Assembly: GCA_002309335.1 (NCBI GenBank)
Contig: DBXH01000046.1
Location: forward strand, 13,205-21,279
Direction of reading: 5' to 3'
From: Bacteroidales bacterium UBA1217
GTDB lineage: Bacteria > Bacteroidota > Bacteroidia > Bacteroidales > P3
Length of the DNA: 8,075 bases
Every line of letters starts with the position of its first letter. Position 1 is the first letter of the stretch. Position numbers and translations under genes: made by a program. The notes beneath the pieces are model-generated. The model had not been told where the DNA came from. It ran no database searches and was given only the letters and a program-made list of their open reading frames with translations. Shown in pieces: positions 7,554-8,075 of the stretch.

Positions 7554-7731
7554 TGACCACCCCGTTGCGGTCTACGAATCTAAATGAAAAAAATTGATAA
7601 TAAAATTCAAAACACTGAAAACAAACAAGATATAATCATCATCATTCGTTCCGTTTCTAGCAACACCGGCCCGACTAGCGATACCAGCCATCTGCCCTTT
7701 TCGCCAAATCCGCCCTTTCCCCCGACTCTAA

Positions 7732-7801
7732 CCCAATTCTGGGTCAACGCTAGGTCACGCCACCCATGAACACCCGTCGGCTCCACAAGTAAAATCTCAT
7801 C
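7732..7801 (-). repeat. Diverged intergenic element, copy 2
   Basis: On the minus strand this copy contains GATGAGATTTTAC, GACGGG, GGGTGGCGTGA, TAGCGTTGACCCAGAAT in order, matching copy 1 at 7388-7447 with substitutions and gaps. The ten bases CTGGGTCAAC are identical in both on the plus strand. ACCCA-ATTC-TGGGT inside this copy (7731-7744) is a small hairpin. Confidence 0.45.
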
Positions 7802-7868
7802 CTGACCTTGGGCAAAAACTGACAACACAATCAGAAACTGTTTAGATTATTATGAAAAACGGTGTTGA

Positions 7869-7880
7869 GATTTTAAAATC
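7869..7880. repeat. 12-bp perfect palindrome GATTTTAAAATC
   Basis: The site is its own reverse complement and matches the palindrome at 7529-7540 except for TA instead of CG in the centre. It lies about 80 bp upstream of the tRNA promoter. Confidence 0.5.
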
Positions 7881-7962
7881 ATAACGTAATCTGCCGCCAG
7901 TTGCATAGTTATATTGCATTCGTCATTTGAGCTCGTTTTGACAGATTTTTTTTCAAAAGCCC

Positions 7963-7991
7963 TTGCATTTCAAAAAAACTTTGTATCTTTG
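7963..7991 (+). promoter_or_regulatory. Promoter of the tRNA gene
   Basis: TTG at 7963-7965 and TATCTTTG at 7984-7991, 18 bp apart, form a typical Bacteroidales stable-RNA promoter; the box is followed by C and a purine-rich start region. Transcription should begin near 7998, about 50 nt before the mature tRNA 5' end. Confidence 0.75.
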
Positions 7992-7998
7992 CACTCCG

Positions 7999-8045
7999 AA
8001 AACAGAGGTCAAAAAGTGCTGAATAACGCTGCAAGACGCTGTTTT
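7999..8045 (+). repeat. Long-range 7-bp inverted repeat in the tRNA leader
   Basis: AAAACAG (7999-8005) at the predicted RNA 5' end is complementary to CTGTTTT (8039-8045), four bases before the tRNA. Pairing would close the whole leader into one loop directly beside the expected RNase P cut. Confidence 0.4.
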
Positions 8046-8049
8046 ACAG

Positions 8050-8075
8050 GGAGAGATGCCGGAGTGGTCGATCGG
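8050..8075 (+). tRNA. tRNA, probably tRNA-Ser, 5' end only
   Basis: The last 26 bases begin GGAGAGA (5' acceptor strand), then TG at positions 8-9 and a D-arm CCG-GAGTGGTCGAT-CGG whose stem pairs. GGAGAGATG followed by this D-arm is typical of class II tRNA-Ser in this phylum from memory; tRNA-Leu is less likely. The anticodon lies beyond the window, so the identity is not proven. Confidence 0.78.

Larger units (their letters stand above)
7300..7960. other. Long intergenic region without a supportable gene
   Basis: I see no credible protein gene. Short open frames exist on both strands (plus 7285-7485 and 7584-7769; minus 7828-7607), but their products lack domains and they coincide with repeated elements. 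The region holds an inverted repeat at 7337-7356, two diverged copies of a minus-oriented element (7388-7447 and 7732-7801), two related 12-bp palindromes (7529-7540 and 7869-7880) and one isolated -7-like box. Confidence 0.6.

Noticed and set aside
7607..7828. Minus-strand open frame of 73 codons starting with GTG
   Set aside because: It lies across the second copy of the intergenic element, and its product has no recognisable domain and ends in a low-complexity Met/Ile run. The related first copy does not keep the frame.

Overview
The window looks like chromosomal DNA of a member of the Bacteroidales (phylum Bacteroidota). The evidence is several promoters of the Bacteroidetes sigma type (a -7 box of the form TAnnTTTG, in two cases with a TTG-type -33 box), AT-rich leaders mostly without Shine-Dalgarno sequences, a Bacteroidales-type Mpl ligase, a TypA/BipA GTPase, a NP-1 family uridine phosphorylase, and a lipoprotein with a FISUMP-type C-terminal domain. 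I cannot fix the family or genus from sequence alone; gut Bacteroidales such as Prevotellaceae, Muribaculaceae or Bacteroidaceae all fit.

Layout from left to right. Positions 1-518 (minus) hold the N-terminal 172 codons of mpl, a cell-wall recycling ligase cut by the window edge. Divergent from it, 622-1029 (plus) is a small macrodomain-like protein with its own well-formed promoter, ended by a hairpin at 1033-1058 that can serve both strands. The rest, up to 7099, is on the minus strand. Read in transcription order from the right it is: a secreted protein with a Thr/Asn/Gly/Ser repeat tail (7099-5903), a strong terminator (5886-5850), a uridine phosphorylase (5833-4961), a short secreted protein of unknown function 25 bp behind it (4935-4462), then typA (4362-2509) with its own -7 box, and 53 bp behind that a three-domain surface-type lipoprotein (2455-1079). 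The genes look like independent housekeeping and envelope functions in short one- or two-gene units rather than one pathway.

Positions 7100-8049 contain no gene I can support. They hold leader and promoter sequence for the repeat-tail protein, two diverged copies of a short intergenic element, two related 12-bp palindromes, and finally a tRNA promoter. A class II tRNA, most likely tRNA-Ser, begins at 8050 and is cut off by the window end.

I did not find a convincing new multi-gene system. The observations most worth following are a five-copy heptanucleotide repeat inside the reading frame of typA, where gain or loss of one unit would truncate the protein after its GTPase domain; the nested 42-bp and 117-bp repeats in the secreted protein; and the repeated but uncharacterised elements in the long non-coding stretch.
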